From Deltaproteobacteria bacterium (lineage in GTDB: Bacteria; Desulfobacterota; Desulfuromonadia; Geobacterales; Pseudopelobacteraceae), in contig JACRCG010000108.1 of the NCBI GenBank assembly GCA_016219145.1, forward strand, positions 1 through 23,898: DNA of 23,898 bases, in the 5' to 3' direction. Each line of letters starts with the position of its first letter. Positions within the stretch are counted from its first letter, which is position 1. The notes below the pieces were generated by a model. It searched no databases, was not told where the DNA came from, and saw only the letters and a list, made by a program, of their open reading frames with translations. Position numbers and translations under genes: made by a program. This document shows, piece by piece, positions 21,988 to 23,898 of this stretch.

Positions 21988-23292
21988 ATGAGAGTTGAGC
22001 TGGTGCCGCCCGGAACAGGCGAACTGACTTACGAAATCAGGAATATCGTTAATGTAGCCGAAAAACTGCAGAAACATGGCATCAAGATCAACTGGGAAAA
22101 TATCGGTGATCCGATCGTCAAGGGCGAGGTGATTCCGGACTGGATGAAGGAGATTGTTGCCAAAGCTGTAATGGATAACCACACCTGGGGCTACTGCCAC
22201 ACCCGCGGAGTACTGGAGACCAGAGAGTTTATCTGCGATACCACCAACAGCCGCGGCGGGGCACAGATCACACCGGATGACATCATCTTCTTTAACGGCC
22301 TGGGTGACGCCATAGCCAAGATTTACGGTTGTCTGCGTCCGGAGGCTCGCGTTCTGATGCCGTCACCTTCGTACACGACCCACACCCTGGGAGAGATCGG
22401 CCACGCGCACTCGGCGCCCTCTCTGTTCCGCCTGAAGCCGGAGGACAAGTGGCACCCCGACATGGAAGATCTCAAAAACCATGTCCGCTACAACCCCAAT
22501 ATCTGCGCCATCATGATCATCAACCCCGATAATCCGACCGGCATGGTTTACACGAAGGAGATGCTTGAGGAGATCGTGGCGGTGGCCCGAGAGAATGACC
22601 TGTTCATCATCGCTGACGAGGTCTACACCAATATCGTTTACAACGGTGAAAAGACGGTTCCGATCAGCGATGTGATCGGCGATGTACCGGCCATTTCCAT
22701 GAAGGGCATTTCGAAAGAGTTCCCCTGGCCCGGATCACGCTGCGGCTGGATCGAGGTTTACAATGGTCACAAGGACGAACAGTTCCGAAAATATGTCAAC
22801 CTGATCCTGACCGGCAAGATGAACGAAGTCTGCTCGACTACCCTGCCGCAGGCGGTCATACCGGCGATTGCCCGTCACCCCGAATACGCGGGCTACCTGA
22901 CACAACGCATCGCCAGTTACGAAAAGATGAGCAACATCACTTATGATTTCCTCAGCAAGGTGCCGTCCTTGCAGGTCAACCGCACCAACGGCGCTTTCTA
23001 CATGGCGGTGGCTTTCAAGGACGGTCTCCTGAACAACCGCCAGTCGATCCCGATTGCCAACGCCGAGGTGAAAGAGCTTGTCAACGGCCTTGTCTCGGCG
23101 CCGGGCGTGTCACCCGACAAGCGTTTTGTCTATCACATCCTGGCCGCAACCGGGATCTGCGTCGTGCCGCTCTCCTCATTTTCCACGCCGCTGCAAGGTT
23201 TCCGCGTGACACTACTGGAGAAGGACGAAAACGAATGCCGCCGGATTTACAGCACCCTGGCCGAGAAGATCGGGGAGTACCTGGGGTCGTAA
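21988..23292 (+). CDS. Class I/II PLP-dependent aminotransferase
   Basis: The 434-residue protein is a fold-type I aminotransferase. It contains NPDNPTG (substrate carboxylate/PLP Asn), IADEVYTNIVY (Asp that pairs with the PLP nitrogen), the PLP lysine Lys243 in ISKEFPWPGSRCGWIE, and a C-terminal Arg in GFRVTLLEKDE that normally binds the alpha-carboxylate. The N-terminus (VPPGTGELTYEIRNIVNVAEKL) is characteristic of a subgroup of about 430 residues common in deltaproteobacteria. The amino acid it acts on cannot be told from sequence; alanine or aspartate transamination are possibilities. GGAGGG lies at 21977-21982. It ends the four-gene operon and is followed by a terminator. Confidence 0.92.
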   Translation: MRVELVPPGTGELTYEIRNIVNVAEKLQKHGIKINWENIGDPIVKGEVIPDWMKEIVAKAVMDNHTWGYCHTRGVLETREFICDTTNSRGGAQITPDDIIFFNGLGDAIAKIYGCLRPEARVLMPSPSYTTHTLGEIGHAHSAPSLFRLKPEDKWHPDMEDLKNHVRYNPNICAIMIINPDNPTGMVYTKEMLEEIVAVARENDLFIIADEVYTNIVYNGEKTVPISDVIGDVPAISMKGISKEFPWPGSRCGWIEVYNGHKDEQFRKYVNLILTGKMNEVCSTTLPQAVIPAIARHPEYAGYLTQRIASYEKMSNITYDFLSKVPSLQVNRTNGAFYMAVAFKDGLLNNRQSIPIANAEVKELVNGLVSAPGVSPDKRFVYHILAATGICVVPLSSFSTPLQGFRVTLLEKDENECRRIYSTLAEKIGEYLGS

Positions 23293-23316
23293 TTACCGTT
23301 TTAAAAACTTTCAAGC

Positions 23317-23354
23317 AAAAAAAGGGGAAAGGCGTATGCCTCTCCCCTTTTTTT
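23317..23354. terminator. Bidirectional rho-independent terminator
   Basis: AAAAAAAGGGGA (23317-23328) pairs with TCCCCTTTTTTT (23343-23354), and inner AGGC/GCCT surrounds loop GTAT. There is one mismatch in the stem. A and T runs on both sides allow termination of the aminotransferase transcript on plus and of tatA on minus. Confidence 0.85.
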
Positions 23355-23375
23355 GTACTCTACCAAAAAACCGAA

Positions 23376-23564
23376 TCAGGCCTTCTTGTCGCCATCCTCG
23401 CTCTTGGGTTTGATTTCAATCTCGTCCTTGCCCTCCGAAGCCTTTTTGAAGTTGCGGATGCTCTTGCCAAGCGCGCCTCCAATTTCCGGAAGCTTTCCCG
23501 CTCCAAAAACAACCAGTACGATTACCAGTATGATGATAAGTTCGGGCATTCCAAAACCAAACAT
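23376..23564 (-). CDS. tatA: Twin-arginine translocase subunit TatA/E
   Basis: The 62-residue protein has the TatA layout: short N-terminal MFGFGMPE, one transmembrane helix at about residues 8-21 (LIIILVIVLVVFGAG), the hinge with GKLPEIGGALGKSIRNFKKA (conserved FGxGKLP and the amphipathic helix), then a charged tail. It oligomerises with TatC to export folded proteins. The conserved Glu/Gln at position 8 is Glu. GGAGGA lies 8 bases upstream of the ATG. No tatB or tatC is adjacent, so the Tat genes are split in this genome. Confidence 0.95.
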   Translation of the reverse strand: MFGFGMPELIIILVIVLVVFGAGKLPEIGGALGKSIRNFKKASEGKDEIEIKPKSEDGDKKA

Positions 23565-23722
23565 TGTGTCCTCCGGGCAACATATTTAAATTTCAGCGAC
23601 ACTATCGCATTGACAGAAAAAAATCAAGCCCCGTGGAATTGCAATCAACAGCAAAACTCTTTGCCGGGTCGGCGAAAAGAATAGGGAGCCTGAAACCTGG
23701 ATATTTGAAGTTTTCTGATACG

Positions 23723-23751
23723 TTGACACTGCCGGGGCGGCATGTTACAAG
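23723..23751 (+). promoter_or_regulatory. Candidate promoter of the right-edge gene
   Basis: TTGACA (23723-23728), a perfect -35 box, and TACAAG (23746-23751) are separated by 17 bases. They lie 53 bases before the ATG of the secreted protein at 23804. The 239-base gap 23565-23803 otherwise shows no gene; it should also carry the tatA promoter on minus. Confidence 0.5.
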
Positions 23752-23803
23752 CTCAGCACAAATACAAACAGGCGTAACAGGCCGTATAAAGGGGCTTTCA
23801 ATT

Positions 23804-23898
23804 ATGAAGTGGCATTCAGCGCTGTTTCTTTCACTACTTTTTACAGCCGGAGTTGCAGCTGCGGCTGATATGGAGATAACATCATTTCAGACCGGCAA
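23804..23898 (+). CDS. Partial secreted protein cut by the window edge
   Basis: Only 31 codons are present. They encode a textbook signal peptide, MKWHSALFLSLLFTAGVAAAA, likely cleaved after AAA, then DMEITSFQTG. The ATG at 23804 follows AAAGGGG at 23788-23794. The mature protein is not visible, so the family cannot be named. Confidence 0.6.
   Translation, partial: MKWHSALFLSLLFTAGVAAAADMEITSFQTG

Overview
The window reads as a chromosomal segment of a GC-rich, anaerobic-type deltaproteobacterium. A member of the Geobacter/Pelobacter group (Desulfuromonadota) fits best: it has a futalosine-pathway menaquinone gene (mqnD), a NuoN subunit, a DUF4080-type B12/radical SAM protein, a GGDEF protein with an intact I-site and a small TatA. 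This placement is inference from gene content; no rRNA is present.

Left edge, 1-1861, is lower-GC accessory DNA. An open minus-strand reading frame runs off the edge and faintly resembles a group II-intron reverse transcriptase leader. It is followed by a HigB/HigA-type toxin-antitoxin pair, a short secreted protein, and a DinJ/YafQ-type pair on the minus strand whose toxin keeps its catalytic residues but has no standard start codon.

1982-9462 is mostly housekeeping. It holds dtd-mqnD-DUF4337 on plus; capA-like, B12/radical SAM and nuoN as an overlapping minus-strand operon; then serS on plus followed by tRNA-Ser(UGA) and a strong terminator. The capA/serS divergent gap carries two interlocking dyads, one of which covers the serS ribosome binding site.

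9630-17570 is a tight four-gene restriction-modification island: a very long type III-like Mod methyltransferase, a DUF1016/YhcG PD-(D/E)XK nuclease, a Res-type SF2 helicase without a visible nuclease domain, and a separate PD-(D/E)XK protein. The genes overlap or abut. This is the most unusual part of the window: the nuclease activity of Res appears to be on its own polypeptide, a second nuclease is built into the operon, and the target-recognition part of Mod is an AT-rich patch within GC-rich flanks. The Mod gene also carries an in-frame palindromic repeat, and the DUF1016 gene carries two perfect odd-length palindromes.

17704-23898 returns to core genes: a membrane GGDEF diguanylate cyclase, an S4-domain RNA-binding protein, hemE, a MITE-like inverted repeat, an operon of VOC protein, WbuC-like cupin, secreted SH3-like protein and class I aminotransferase, a bidirectional terminator, tatA on minus, and the start of a secreted protein cut by the right edge.
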